The translations under genes and the position numbers were made by a program. A stretch of 64,000 bases of DNA from Sphingobium sp. (GTDB taxonomy: Bacteria; Pseudomonadota; Alphaproteobacteria; Sphingomonadales; Sphingomonadaceae): contig QFQF01000014.1 of assembly GCA_003248935.1 (NCBI GenBank), forward strand, positions 141,060-205,059. The letters are read 5' to 3'. This document shows positions 8,887 to 17,981 of the stretch, piece after piece (position 1 is the first letter of the stretch; the number at the start of each line of letters is the position of its first letter). The notes under the pieces are model-generated. The model made no database searches. It worked only from the letters and a program-made list of their open reading frames with translations, and was not told the origin of the DNA.

Positions 8887-9672
8887 ATGGACCTTAAACT
8901 TTCCGGCAAAACCGCCCTCGTCACCGGCTCAACCGCCGGCATCGGCCTTGCCATTGCCCGCCGGCTCGCGGCCGAGGGCGTCGAAGTCGTCATCGCCGGA
9001 CGCAATCAGGCCAAGCTGGATGCGGCAGCCGAGGATATCCGGGCCGTGGGCAAAGTGATCCCGGTCCTCGCCGACCCTGCCACGGCGGAGGGCGCGGAGG
9101 CCCTGATCGCGGCTGCGCCGCACGTCGATATCCTCGTCAACAATCTCGGCATCTACGAGGCCAAGCCGTTTACCGACATCACCGATGCGGACTGGCATCA
9201 TTATTTCGAGGTGAACGTCGTCAGCGGCGCGCGCCTCGCGCGGCATTACTTCCCGCGGATGCTGGCGAACGACTGGGGCAGGATCATCTTCATCGCCAGC
9301 GAGAGCGCACTCGTGATCCCGGGCGAGATGATCCACTACGGCATGACGAAGACGGCGCAGCTCAGCATCGCGCGCGGCCTGGCGGAGAAAACCCGCGGGA
9401 CCGGCGTCACCGTCAATTCCGTCATGCCGGGCCCGACGCGGTCGGAGGGCATCGTCGATTTCATCCGGTCGGTGGTAGAGAACAAGGATGCGCCGGCCGA
9501 GGAGCAGGAAGCCGAGTTCTTCGAGAAGCTGCGCCCCCTCTCCCTGATCCGGCGACTGATCGAGGCTGACGAGATCGCCTCCATGGTCGCCTTTCTGGCG
9601 AGCCCGCTGGCGGCCGTTACCAACGGTGCCGCAATCCGGGCGGAGGGCGGTATCGTTCCGACCATCGCCTGA
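8887..9672 (+). CDS. SDR-family oxidoreductase
   Basis: 261-aa classical short-chain dehydrogenase/reductase with NAD(P) motif TGSTAGIG (residues 13-20), NNLG in place of NNAG, and catalytic Y151/K155 in YGMTK. ATG 8887 follows a GAGGAG site at 8874-8879, which excludes the upstream TTG at 8872. The C-terminal part carries an extended helix (ENKDAPAEEQEAEFFEKLRP) seen in a subgroup of SDRs. Likely regulated by the divergent LysR; substrate unknown. Confidence 0.85.
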   Translation: MDLKLSGKTALVTGSTAGIGLAIARRLAAEGVEVVIAGRNQAKLDAAAEDIRAVGKVIPVLADPATAEGAEALIAAAPHVDILVNNLGIYEAKPFTDITDADWHHYFEVNVVSGARLARHYFPRMLANDWGRIIFIASESALVIPGEMIHYGMTKTAQLSIARGLAEKTRGTGVTVNSVMPGPTRSEGIVDFIRSVVENKDAPAEEQEAEFFEKLRPLSLIRRLIEADEIASMVAFLASPLAAVTNGAAIRAEGGIVPTIA

Positions 9673-9732
9673 CGGCGGTTGTTCCGATCCGGGCCCCTGC
9701 CCATATTCCGTGCGGTGAAGGACAAGACGTCG

Positions 9733-9759
9733 CGGGCGGCCCCGGCAAAGGGTCGCCCG
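9733..9759 (+). terminator. Possible hairpin terminator after the SDR gene
   Basis: CGGGCG and CGCCCG pair, with a further CCC/GGG inner stem, but there is no proper T run (TATCCTT follows). Weak evidence. Confidence 0.3.
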
Positions 9760-9793
9760 TATCCTTACAGGCAATCGCAACGGGAGTAGCAGC

Positions 9794-10666
9794 ATGGCAG
9801 ACAGCATCCAGAAGATCGCGATCCTGGGCCTGGGGGTGATGGGCAACGGCATGGCCGGTCAGCTTCTGTCCCACGGGTTCGCACTCAGCATCTGGAACCG
9901 TACGCCGGCGAAGGCCCAGCTGTTCGCCGAAAGCGGCGCACGGATTGCAGCCAGCCCTGCGGACGCTGCGGAGGGGGCCGATCTGGTCATCGCCATGGTC
10001 GCGGATGACGATGCCTCACGATCCGTCTGGCTTGGCGAAGAGGGCGCGCTTTCGACGCTGCCCTCCGGCGCGATCGGTATCGAGTCGAGTACATTATCGG
10101 TCGGCTGGGTTCGCGAACTGGCGGCGGTTGCCAATGAGCGCGGGGTCGCTTTCCTGGACGCCCCGGTATCCGGCAGCAAGAACGAAGCCGAGTCGGGCAA
10201 CCTGCGCTTCCTTGTCGGTGGCGAGGCGGAGACGGTCGCGCGAGCAGCGCCGGTGCTCGATGCGCTGGGACGCGAAACGGTGCCCTGCGGACCGGCGGGC
10301 AGCGGCGCGCTCATCAAGCTGATCAACAATTTCCTGTGCGGCACGCAGATTGCGGCCTTCGCCGAGGCGCTGGTGATGGCGGAGCGCGGGGGTATGGACC
10401 CGGCGCTCGCGGGCAGCATCCTGATGGACGGCGCGCCCGGCAGCCCGATCGTGAAGACGGTCGGTCAGCGGATGATCGACGACGCCTTCGCACCGAATTT
10501 CTTCGCGTCGTTGATGACGAAGGATCTGCGCTATGCGATCAGCACGGCGCAGGACAGCGGCCTCCCGCTCCAGACCGCACACGGTCCCCTTGCCCTGTTC
10601 GAGAAGGCACTCGCCCAGGGCCATGGACAGGAAGACATGGCGGCGGTGTTCAAGGCGGTGGTCTAA
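9794..10666 (+). CDS. NAD(P)-dependent oxidoreductase, 3-hydroxyisobutyrate dehydrogenase family
   Basis: 290-aa beta-hydroxyacid dehydrogenase. The N-terminal Rossmann fold has the GLGVMGNGMA dinucleotide motif; the substrate motif DAPVSGSKNEAESG is at about residues 122-135; the catalytic lysine is K175 in LIKLINNF. The C-terminal helical domain contains the SLMTKDLRYA signature of the family. Members reduce or oxidise 3-hydroxyisobutyrate, tartronate semialdehyde, succinic semialdehyde or related compounds; which applies here is not clear. Starts 121 nt after the SDR gene, so co-transcription is uncertain. Confidence 0.85.
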   Translation: MADSIQKIAILGLGVMGNGMAGQLLSHGFALSIWNRTPAKAQLFAESGARIAASPADAAEGADLVIAMVADDDASRSVWLGEEGALSTLPSGAIGIESSTLSVGWVRELAAVANERGVAFLDAPVSGSKNEAESGNLRFLVGGEAETVARAAPVLDALGRETVPCGPAGSGALIKLINNFLCGTQIAAFAEALVMAERGGMDPALAGSILMDGAPGSPIVKTVGQRMIDDAFAPNFFASLMTKDLRYAISTAQDSGLPLQTAHGPLALFEKALAQGHGQEDMAAVFKAVV

Positions 10667-10683
10667 CCGCCTTCACCGTCTGG

Positions 10684-10863
10684 TCAGGGACGCCGTTTCG
10701 CGTAAAGCAGCGCCGCGACGATCGCGGCGGAGCCGATACCGACCGCGGTTCCCATCCAGATCTTGCCGTTTCCGGGCTTGCCGCTCTTGTCCTGACCCTT
10801 GGTGGCCGAGGCGGCGGGAGGCGGAGTGCTGCCCGCAGCGGGGCCTGTCTTGTCTTCTGCCAT
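10684..10863 (-). CDS. Small single-span membrane protein
   Basis: 59-aa protein with a Pro/Ala/Gly/Lys-rich cytosolic N-terminus and one predicted transmembrane helix (IWMGTAVGIGSAAIVAALLYA) closing in AKRRP, a positive-inside stop. ATG 10863 gives this compact arrangement; longer starts add a low-complexity, unlike-protein tail. No family recognised. Confidence 0.55.
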   Translation of the reverse strand: MAEDKTGPAAGSTPPPAASATKGQDKSGKPGNGKIWMGTAVGIGSAAIVAALLYAKRRP

Positions 10864-11075
10864 AATGCGCCGGTTTATGAACCAAAGCGGATAGGTAGAA
10901 AAGGCCAAAGGCGGTGCCGACTGCGTCATTCGTCGCATCATCTTCCGCATTGGTGGAAAAGCGGCGCCGGAGATGGCGGGTCGCACGATGCAAAGTCTTT
11001 CGGCATCGGGCGCAAAGTCCGTCGCAAGGGCTTGAGCTAGTCTTCCAGACGTTCAAAACGCAAAAGGCCGGTTAT

Positions 11076-12155
11076 ATGACTATGCTGACGACCGTTCCTC
11101 CCGTCACGACATCGGCCGCCTGGCGGGGAGACCGGCTCGCGGAAACCGGAGAGTGGATTTATCTGCTTTCGCCCGAACAGGTCGCCGAACTGGAGGCGCT
11201 CGGCACCCGTTTCGTCGCCGAAAACCCCGACCTGCGCACCGTCAGCAAGGGGGAGTATCCGCTCGTCGCCTGTGCCGGGGCCGTTGCCGAATGGGGCAAG
11301 GATGTCGACTATGGGCGCGGCTTCGTGCTGGTCCGGGGGCTGCGCACCGACCTCTATTCGGACAAGCTGTCGGCCGCGATCTACTATATTCTGGGCCTGC
11401 ACATGGGCGACCCCATCCGGCAGAACGAGATGGGCGACCTGATCGACCATGTCTATGCGACGTCCGACAAGACCATGGACGATCCCACTGCCATGTCGTC
11501 CAAGGTACGCGACAAGCTGGTGTACCATTCCGACAGTTCGGACATCGTCGCCCTGATGTGCTTGCGTCCCGCGAAGGAAGGCGGGCTGTCCTGCCTGGTG
11601 TCGGGCGCCGAAATCTACAATGAGATATTGCGGCGGCGGCCGGATCTGGCGCCACTCTTGCTGGAGCCGTTCCACTGGGACTGGCGGCGGCAGGACCATA
11701 ACGCACCGGCCAACACCTACACTTCCCCCATCGTCAGCATGGTCGACGGGGTGTTCAGTATGTACGCGGGATCGCTCTACATCCTCACCGCGCAGGACTA
11801 TCCGGGCGTGCCGAAGCTGTCCGACGACCAGATCGAGGTGCTGCGCCTGTTCGACGAGATCACCTACGAGCCCGGCATGGCGATCGCGATGGATTTTCGC
11901 CCCGGCGACATTCAGTGGCTGTCCAACTATGCCGCGCTGCATGCACGCACGACCTTCTGGGACTTCCCCGAGCCGCAGCGGCGGCGCCATCTGCTGCGCC
12001 TCTGGCTCAGCCGCGACAGCGGACGGCCGGTCGTCGCGGACTTCGGGAAGAACGGCGTCGTCCAGCACCGCGTCGCGCCCCGTGACGGCAAGCCCGAGCA
12101 TCCCGACGCGCACATGGATATCGGTTCGGTCTCCGTGCCCCGCCTGCTGTCCTGA
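11076..12155 (+). CDS. TauD/TfdA-family 2-oxoglutarate/Fe(II) oxygenase
   Basis: 359-aa jelly-roll oxygenase of the TauD/TfdA superfamily. The iron triad is visible as H151-x-D153 (YHSDSSD) and H289 (ALHARTTFWD), with an Arg-rich segment (PEPQRRRHLLRLWL) supplying the 2-oxoglutarate-binding arginine. ATG 11076 (or 11082) begins the conserved part; the longer ORF upstream is basic filler. Such enzymes hydroxylate small molecules in catabolism or specialised metabolism. Convergent with the isochorismatase-like gene 3 nt away. Confidence 0.8.
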   Translation: MTMLTTVPPVTTSAAWRGDRLAETGEWIYLLSPEQVAELEALGTRFVAENPDLRTVSKGEYPLVACAGAVAEWGKDVDYGRGFVLVRGLRTDLYSDKLSAAIYYILGLHMGDPIRQNEMGDLIDHVYATSDKTMDDPTAMSSKVRDKLVYHSDSSDIVALMCLRPAKEGGLSCLVSGAEIYNEILRRRPDLAPLLLEPFHWDWRRQDHNAPANTYTSPIVSMVDGVFSMYAGSLYILTAQDYPGVPKLSDDQIEVLRLFDEITYEPGMAIAMDFRPGDIQWLSNYAALHARTTFWDFPEPQRRRHLLRLWLSRDSGRPVVADFGKNGVVQHRVAPRDGKPEHPDAHMDIGSVSVPRLLS

Positions 12156-12158
12156 TCG

Positions 12159-12827
12159 TCAGGCGGACGGCAGGAGCGAGCAAACTCCGACAGTCGTTCG
12201 TATGTCGGCGAAGTTCAGCCGCACGTTCAGCAGCGCCGCATTATGCTCCTCGTCGGTCACCGCCGCCGTCGCATCCGACACCATGATCACCTGATAGCCG
12301 ATCATGTTGCCGTCCCGCACGGCACTCTCGCAACAGACGTTGGTGAGCGTGCCCGCAATCACCAGCATCGCGATATCGCGGGCGACCAGTTCAGTGCGCA
12401 GCGCGTTCGCGGGGCAGAGAAACGGGCTGTAGCGATATTTGTCGAGGACGGTATCGCCCGGCTCCACCGCCATCGCCGGATGCAGCGCATGCGATGCGGT
12501 TCCGGGACGCATGGTATCGACTGCGCGCCGGACATGCGGGATCGAAAGGTCATATTGCCATGACGGCATTGCGAGCGGCGGCGCATCGCTGACCGTCTGA
12601 CGTGTCCAGATCACGGCGCCCCCTGCCCCGCGCATCGCCCCGGCCAGACGATTGACCGGCGCGATGATATCCATGGCATGCGGATTGGCGAAAGCTTCGC
12701 CGGGCGCCATGAACACGGTCTGCATGTCGATCACGACCAGCGCCGTCCGTCGCGGATCGATCGCCGTGAAGCGGTTGCTGTGGCTCCCCCTTTCGACGGC
12801 CCAGTCGGGCAATGCGATCCTGTGCAC
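12159..12827 (-). CDS. Isochorismatase-like cysteine hydrolase
   Basis: 222-aa member of the isochorismatase-like superfamily. The catalytic Asp is D34 (VVIDMQ), the Lys lies in DTVLDKYRYSPF and the nucleophile is the first or second Cys of LTNVCCESAVRDG, where the cis-peptide is also expected. These enzymes usually hydrolyse C-N bonds (nicotinamide, N-carbamoylsarcosine, ureidoacrylate types). It starts 3 nt after the SDR stop on the same strand, so the two form a small operon. Confidence 0.83.
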   Translation of the reverse strand: MHRIALPDWAVERGSHSNRFTAIDPRRTALVVIDMQTVFMAPGEAFANPHAMDIIAPVNRLAGAMRGAGGAVIWTRQTVSDAPPLAMPSWQYDLSIPHVRRAVDTMRPGTASHALHPAMAVEPGDTVLDKYRYSPFLCPANALRTELVARDIAMLVIAGTLTNVCCESAVRDGNMIGYQVIMVSDATAAVTDEEHNAALLNVRLNFADIRTTVGVCSLLPSA

Positions 12828-12830
12828 GTC

Positions 12831-13661
12831 CTATTCCGTATGCGCCGTCGACAGGGACAGGCCCTCCCACTTCCGCATCTCCGCCTCCAGCATCTCGAAA
12901 TGCTCACGGGCATGGCGCAGGGCATCCTCGCCCAGGAACAGGTGCGCGGGCGGCTCCGGCGCATCGAGCGCGTCCAGGATGGCAGCGGCCGCCTTCGCCG
13001 GATCGCCATGTTCCTTGCCGCGTCCGGCCATCAGGCTGAGTTTCGACTGGCGGGCGCCTTCGTCATAATCCGCGATATGCCTGTCCGCCTCGACCAGTGC
13101 GGCGCCCGCAAAGCCCGTACGAAACCCGCCCGGAGCAACATTCGTGACGCGGATGCCCAGCGGCTTCACCTCCTGCGCCAATGTCTGGCCGATGCATTCA
13201 AATGCATATTTGCTGGCCCCGTAGATACCCGTTCCCCACCACGGCGCAAAGCCGCTGAGCGAGGTGATGTTGACGATGTGCCCGGCCCGGCGTGCACGCA
13301 TCGCGGGCAGTACCGCCTGGATCATCGCCATCGCGCCGAACAGGTTCACCTCGAACAGGGCACGCGCCTGATCGAGGCCGGTTTCCTCGATAGCGCCGAC
13401 CATGCCGTACCCCGCATTGTTGACGAGACGGTCGATCTGACCCAGTTCATCCTCCGCCTCCGTCACCACGCGCTCGGCTCCACCGGGCTCCGAGACGTCG
13501 AGCAGCACGCCGATCGCCCGTCCCGGCGCCAGCGCCGCGAACCGGGCACGGTCGCTCTCGCGCCTGCAGGTGCCGACGACTGTATCCCCCCGATCCAGTG
13601 CAGCCCTGGCCAGCGCCTGCCCCAACCCGCCGCTGACACCCGTGATGAGCCAATTGGTCAC
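12831..13661 (-). CDS. SDR-family oxidoreductase
   Basis: 276-aa short-chain dehydrogenase with the nucleotide motif ITGVSGGLG, the NNAGYG motif and the YGASK catalytic pair. GTG at 13661 is taken as the start because GGAGG sits 6 nt upstream and the Rossmann strand (TNWLITGVSGG) begins at once; the ORF can be read further upstream but without SDR homology. The C-terminal region (EHFEMLEAEMRKWE) resembles the SDR subgroup often annotated as oxidoreductase/retinol dehydrogenase-like. Upstream gene of the SDR-isochorismatase pair, divergent from the ribokinase gene. Confidence 0.83.
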   Translation of the reverse strand: MTNWLITGVSGGLGQALARAALDRGDTVVGTCRRESDRARFAALAPGRAIGVLLDVSEPGGAERVVTEAEDELGQIDRLVNNAGYGMVGAIEETGLDQARALFEVNLFGAMAMIQAVLPAMRARRAGHIVNITSLSGFAPWWGTGIYGASKYAFECIGQTLAQEVKPLGIRVTNVAPGGFRTGFAGAALVEADRHIADYDEGARQSKLSLMAGRGKEHGDPAKAAAAILDALDAPEPPAHLFLGEDALRHAREHFEMLEAEMRKWEGLSLSTAHTE

Positions 13662-13830
13662 AGACACCCTCCGATCATGAAAGACGGCCGCAGGATAGGA
13701 GGCGAATCCGCATCCGCTCTTGCTGGCGGCCGCCACAAATGTTGGCGGATCGCGTATCCCGGCGCACCATGCTTGCATCCCTGGTGGCCCGGTGCTGCGA
13801 TATCCATGCGAACGAACGGAGAGGTTGCCC

Positions 13831-14805
13831 ATGGCGGTCGAAATATTGGGGTCACTCAATGTCGACATCATATTGGAGGTCGACGCGCTGCCCCGCGCGG
13901 GCGAGACGGTGCTGGCAGGCGGCACCGCAAGAATGCCCGGCGGCAAGGGCGCGAACCAGGCTGTCGCGGCGGCGCGCATGGGCGCGCGCACGGCCATGGC
14001 AGGTGCCGTCGGCGTGGATGAACACGGGCAGTGGATGATCGGACTGCTGGCGCAAGACGGCATAGATGCGTCCGCGATTCGGCAACTGCCCGGTGTGCCC
14101 ACGGGGACGGCGTATATCGCCGTCGACCGGTCGGGCGAGAACCAGATCATCGTGTCCCTGGGCGCCAATGCCGCGTTCGACAGGACGATGCTGGCGCCCC
14201 CTGCCCCCGACATCCGTGTGATCCTCGCTCAACTGGAAACGCCGGTTCCGACGCTCCTCGCCCGCTTCGCCTCTGCCAGCTGCGTGCGCATCCTCAATAC
14301 CGCGCCGGCGGTGCCGGATATCGACGCGCTGCTTGCGCTGACGGACGTGATCATCCTCAACGAACATGAATTGCAGAGCTATCGCTCCGGTGGTCCGGGC
14401 GGACGGATAGGGGCGGCCCGCGCGCTCCTGTCCCGCGAGGATCAGGTGGCGATCGTCACGCTCGGCGGGGACGGATCGCTGGCCGTCTGGCCCGATCGTC
14501 ATCTGCGCGTACCAGCCTTTCCGGTATCGCCGATCGACACCATCGGCGCGGGCGACTGCTTCTGCGGCGCGCTGGCAGCGATGCTCGACGATGGCGCGTC
14601 GATCGAGACAGCGCTGCCGGTCGCCAGCGCTGCGGCAGCCATATGCACGCTCTCGCGCGGAGCAGCGCCCGCCATGCCGGACCGCGCTGCGGTCGAGGCC
14701 TTCATGCACGCCCGGCCGGCCGTGTCCCCAACAGAACATGCGCAGGCAATCAAGACCCCCGCTTCGGCAGGCATAGAGTCCGGGGTGAGTGAAGGGGATC
14801 GATAG
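13831..14805 (+). CDS. Ribokinase-like PfkB-family carbohydrate kinase
   Basis: 324-aa PfkB kinase. It has the N-terminal sugar-binding motif GGKGANQAVAAARMG and the C-terminal catalytic DTIGAGDCFCGAL motif (Asp of GAGD). The order and length fit ribokinase (RbsK) best, but nucleoside kinases share the fold. ATG 13831 follows a GGAGAGG site. Its stop (TAG, 14803-14805) lies 1 nt before the next ATG, placing it firmly in an operon with a RutA-like monooxygenase and RutB-like hydrolase. A sugar kinase beside such genes suggests a ribosylated or nucleoside-like substrate; this is inference. Confidence 0.82.
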   Translation: MAVEILGSLNVDIILEVDALPRAGETVLAGGTARMPGGKGANQAVAAARMGARTAMAGAVGVDEHGQWMIGLLAQDGIDASAIRQLPGVPTGTAYIAVDRSGENQIIVSLGANAAFDRTMLAPPAPDIRVILAQLETPVPTLLARFASASCVRILNTAPAVPDIDALLALTDVIILNEHELQSYRSGGPGGRIGAARALLSREDQVAIVTLGGDGSLAVWPDRHLRVPAFPVSPIDTIGAGDCFCGALAAMLDDGASIETALPVASAAAAICTLSRGAAPAMPDRAAVEAFMHARPAVSPTEHAQAIKTPASAGIESGVSEGDR

Positions 14806-14806
14806 A

Positions 14807-15937
14807 ATGACGGACAGCATAACGCCCACGGCCTTTGGCCTTCCCTCCGACACCGGCGGAAAGGATCTGGGCGTGTTCATGCCGATGGCCAATGGCGGCT
14901 GGATCCTGTCGAAGAACGCGCCGCCGCTGGACGGTTCCTATGCCTATAACCGGCAGGTCGCACTACTCGCCGAAGAGGCTGGGCTCGACTTCGTCATGGC
15001 GATGGCGAAATACCGGGGATATGGCGGCGACATCCGCCAGTGGGAGTACACGCTGGACTCCGTCGTGATGATGGCTGCGCTGGCCGAGGCGACCAGTCGG
15101 GTGAAGGTGTGGGCGACGATCCACACGATCCTCCAGAACCCCGGCGTCGCGGCGAAGATGATCGCCACCCTCGATCAGGTCAGCGACGGAAGGGCGGGCC
15201 TGAACCTCGTCACCGGCTCCTATCGCGGCGAGTTCGCACAGATGGGGGCATGGCCCGAGGGCGTCGACCATGATGGCCGCTACGACCTCGCCTATGAATG
15301 GATCCGCGCGATCAAGCGGCTGTGGACCGAGGATTCGGTCACCATGGACGGCACCTATTTTCATCTGGAGGATTGCCAGTCCTGGCCCAAGCCCAAGGCC
15401 GAACCGTTCAAGGTGTGCGCAGGCACATCCGGCAAGGGCATGCAGTTCACCGCCGACGAAATGGACGCCATCTTCCTGTCCGGCGGCGATCCGGTCGAGC
15501 TGTCGAGGGCAAGCGATGCGGCCAAAGCCGCCGCGGCCGAGAAGGGCCGGTTCATGCGGACATATTCGATGATGACCATCGTGTTCGGCGACACCGACGC
15601 AGAGGCGGAGCGAACGGCCGCACACTTCAGGGAGGGGCTGGACGAGGGCGCGCTTCAGGGCATGCTGAAGGCCTATGGCTTCTTCGACACGGAACAGGGC
15701 GGCAAGGAAAACGCGTTCGTTCAGAAGGCCCGCTCCACGTTCATGGCGCCCGCCGTCCTGGGAACGCCCGCGACCGTCATCGACAGGCTCAGCGAACTGT
15801 TCGAGGTTTCGGGCACCGACGGGCTGATGCTGATATTCCCCGATTACCTGAAGAGCATTCCCGTGTTCGGGCGCGACGTCCTGCCTGTGCTGCGCGAGCG
15901 GTTCCCGGGCAGGGTTCGGGCATCGGTCGATGGTTGA
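14807..15937 (+). CDS. RutA-like LLM-class flavin-dependent monooxygenase
   Basis: 376-aa bacterial luciferase-like (LLM) monooxygenase using FMNH2 and O2. Segments resemble RutA, the pyrimidine-ring-opening oxygenase: GVFMPMANGGW, MAMAKYRGYGG, LALTSRV-type region EATSRVKVWATIHT, NLVTGSYRGEFAQMG, FHLEDCQSWPKP and CAGTSGKGMQF. The next gene is a RutB-like cysteine hydrolase, reproducing the rutA-rutB pair, yet no RutF-type flavin reductase gene lies nearby. It may open a pyrimidine or related N-heterocycle ring, but several LLM subfamilies look alike and the substrate is unproven. Confidence 0.78.
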   Translation: MTDSITPTAFGLPSDTGGKDLGVFMPMANGGWILSKNAPPLDGSYAYNRQVALLAEEAGLDFVMAMAKYRGYGGDIRQWEYTLDSVVMMAALAEATSRVKVWATIHTILQNPGVAAKMIATLDQVSDGRAGLNLVTGSYRGEFAQMGAWPEGVDHDGRYDLAYEWIRAIKRLWTEDSVTMDGTYFHLEDCQSWPKPKAEPFKVCAGTSGKGMQFTADEMDAIFLSGGDPVELSRASDAAKAAAAEKGRFMRTYSMMTIVFGDTDAEAERTAAHFREGLDEGALQGMLKAYGFFDTEQGGKENAFVQKARSTFMAPAVLGTPATVIDRLSELFEVSGTDGLMLIFPDYLKSIPVFGRDVLPVLRERFPGRVRASVDG

Positions 15938-16580
15938 GGCCGCCGACCTCCCGCACGTCGCGGCCGAAGAGCTGCCCGGGATGATCACGCCCTCGCGCAC
16001 CGCCCTGGTGGTGATCGATATCCAGACCGATTTCGCGGCACCCTTCGGCTTGCTGGGGAAATATGGCGTCGATCTGTCACCGGTAGAGACAGCGATCGAC
16101 CGGATAGAGCCGCTGATCGCTTGTGCGCGATCGGCAGGAGCGACCGTCGCCTTCATGCGTGTCGTCACCCGGCCGGAAACGGACTCCGTCGCGTTGCGGA
16201 CCCTGATGGAACGGCGCGGCACCCCCGGCGGCGAGGCGATCTGCCGGATCGAGGATGGAGGCGCGGACTATTACCGGCTGCTTCCCGAAGAGGGCGACAT
16301 CGAGATCGAGAAGCTGATGTACAACAGCTTCCACGGCACGGACCTCGACGCGCAGCTGCGCGCGCGCGGGATCGACACTCTGGTCGTCACCGGGGTTTCC
16401 ACCGACTGCTGCGTGGATGCGACGGTGCGCGATGCCTTCCATCGCGACTATCATGTGTTCGTCGTGTCCGACGCCTGCGCCGCCTATGAGCCGGACCTGC
16501 ATTCCGGGACGCTGAACGTGCTTCAGAAGAACTGCGCGTTGCTGGTAACGGCGGACGCGGTGGCGGCCGGCTGGGCATGA
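15930..16580 (+). CDS. RutB-like isochorismatase-family cysteine hydrolase
   Basis: 216-aa hydrolase overlapping the monooxygenase by 8 nt. Catalytic D30 (VVIDIQTDF), Lys in EIEKLMYNSFHGT and the cysteine of GVSTDCCVDATVRD are present. In the rut pathway RutB hydrolyses the ureidoacrylate made by RutA; the same pairing here suggests hydrolysis of a ring-opened ureido or carbamoyl product. Other isochorismatase-like activities (N-carbamoylsarcosine amidase, biuret hydrolase) cannot be excluded. Confidence 0.8.
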   Translation: MVEAADLPHVAAEELPGMITPSRTALVVIDIQTDFAAPFGLLGKYGVDLSPVETAIDRIEPLIACARSAGATVAFMRVVTRPETDSVALRTLMERRGTPGGEAICRIEDGGADYYRLLPEEGDIEIEKLMYNSFHGTDLDAQLRARGIDTLVVTGVSTDCCVDATVRDAFHRDYHVFVVSDACAAYEPDLHSGTLNVLQKNCALLVTADAVAAGWA

Positions 16581-16602
16581 GCGGCCGTCGCGCGGCCATC
16601 CG

Positions 16603-17001
16603 ATGAAGCTCGGGACCGTCACTTTTTTCGCGCGGGACGTGGATGCGCTCGCCGGTTTCTATACCGCAGCGCTTGGCCTTTCCCCGACCGTCGATGATCC
16701 GCCGCGTTATCGCGAGGTCGGCGCAGGGGGTGCGAATATCGGTTTCGCCGCGCAGGCGGCCTATCAAACCCTTTGCCTGGAGGATGAGGCGAATCCCACC
16801 GGCCTTCGCAACATTCTGACCTTCGCGCTGCCGGATGCGAATGGCATGACGGATGCCGTGCTGCGCGCGGTCGGCTGCGGCGCGGCGGTCGTACGATCAC
16901 CCTACTCCACCCATTTCGGCAGCATGATGGCCGTGCTGCGCGACCCGGAGGGAAACGTCTTCCGCCTGAACGCGCCGCTCAACGCGGATCGCCCCGCATG
17001 A
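16603..17001 (+). CDS. VOC (glyoxalase-like) protein
   Basis: 132-aa single vicinal-oxygen-chelate domain. It starts MKLGTVTFFARDVDALAGFYTAALGL, typical of the first beta-alpha-beta module, and ends in MMAVLRDPEGNVFRLNAP, typical of the second. The usual metal-binding Glu/His set is incomplete by eye, so it may be a binding protein or isomerase-like enzyme rather than a dioxygenase. It lies 22 nt after the RutB-like gene and overlaps the next gene by 4 nt. Confidence 0.75.
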   Translation: MKLGTVTFFARDVDALAGFYTAALGLSPTVDDPPRYREVGAGGANIGFAAQAAYQTLCLEDEANPTGLRNILTFALPDANGMTDAVLRAVGCGAAVVRSPYSTHFGSMMAVLRDPEGNVFRLNAPLNADRPA

Positions 17002-17981
17002 TCCCCTACACCCCGGCACGCGCCGCCACCCACATTCCGGTCGTCGATCTTTCCGGCAGCACGTCCGATGCAACCGTGCGGCTTGGGGTCGCCCGCGCCA
17101 TCCACCGTGCCTGCCGGGACACCGGCTTCTTCTACGTATCCGGGCACGGTGTCGATCCCGCCGTGATCGAAAGGCAGATTGACGCCGCCCATCGCTTCTT
17201 CGCGATGAGCGAAGCGCGCAAGCGGGCGATCTGGCTCGGCAACTCCCCCTGCTGGCGGGGATATGAAGGGCCGGGCGCACAGACGCTGGATGAGGGGTCG
17301 GCACCGGATCACAAGGAAAGCTTCGGCATAGCCGTCGACCTGCCGCCCGATCATCCGCTGGTGATTGCCGGCATTCCCGGACAGGGGGCGAACCAGTGGC
17401 CGCGGGGACTGGAGGGCTTTCGCGAGCAGATGCTCGCCTATCAGACGGAGATGATCCGGCTGGGACGGCACCTGATGGGTTGCCTCGCGCTGTCAGTCGA
17501 CCTTCCCTACGATCATTTCGCCGATGGCCTTGCCGAGCCGCAATGCGGGGTGCGCCTGCTGCGCTATCCTCCCCAACCTGAAAACGCACAGGCCAATCTG
17601 CTGGGGGCGGGCGCGCACACCGACTGGGGTTCGATCACCATCCTGCTCCAGGACGAACGCGCCGGACTGGAGGTGCGCAATGCCGACGGGGACTGGATAT
17701 CGGCGACGCCGATCCCGGGTTCATTCGTCATCAACATCGGCCAGATGATGGAGCGTTTCACGGCGGGGATCTATCGCGCGAACCTGCATCGCGTCCGCAA
17801 CGGCGCCAGCGACGCCGCGCGCTATTCGGTGGCAACCTTCTTCGAACTGGAGCCCCTGTATCGCATGGGCCGGGCACCCACCTGCCCGCCCGACCCGGCG
17901 TTCGAGGGCATCGGCAACCTGACCGTGGGCGAACATATCGAACAGATGGCACGCGCGTCCTACGCCCCGGCAGCGGCCTGA
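16998..17981 (+). CDS. Isopenicillin-N-synthase-like 2-oxoglutarate/Fe(II) oxygenase
   Basis: 327-aa oxygenase with the N-terminal DIOX_N region (IPVVDLSG...GFFYVSGHGV) and a C-terminal 2OG-FeII domain. Iron ligands are H207 and D209 (AHTDWGSITILL) and H264 (NLHRVRNG); the RYSVATFF segment carries the co-substrate Arg-x-Ser. This subfamily includes plant-type hydroxylases and thymine/pyrimidine hydroxylases as well as bacterial enzymes of unknown substrate. ATGA overlap with the VOC gene. In this operon it could hydroxylate or demethylate the N-heterocyclic substrate before ring opening (inference). Confidence 0.83.
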   Translation: MIPYTPARAATHIPVVDLSGSTSDATVRLGVARAIHRACRDTGFFYVSGHGVDPAVIERQIDAAHRFFAMSEARKRAIWLGNSPCWRGYEGPGAQTLDEGSAPDHKESFGIAVDLPPDHPLVIAGIPGQGANQWPRGLEGFREQMLAYQTEMIRLGRHLMGCLALSVDLPYDHFADGLAEPQCGVRLLRYPPQPENAQANLLGAGAHTDWGSITILLQDERAGLEVRNADGDWISATPIPGSFVINIGQMMERFTAGIYRANLHRVRNGASDAARYSVATFFELEPLYRMGRAPTCPPDPAFEGIGNLTVGEHIEQMARASYAPAAA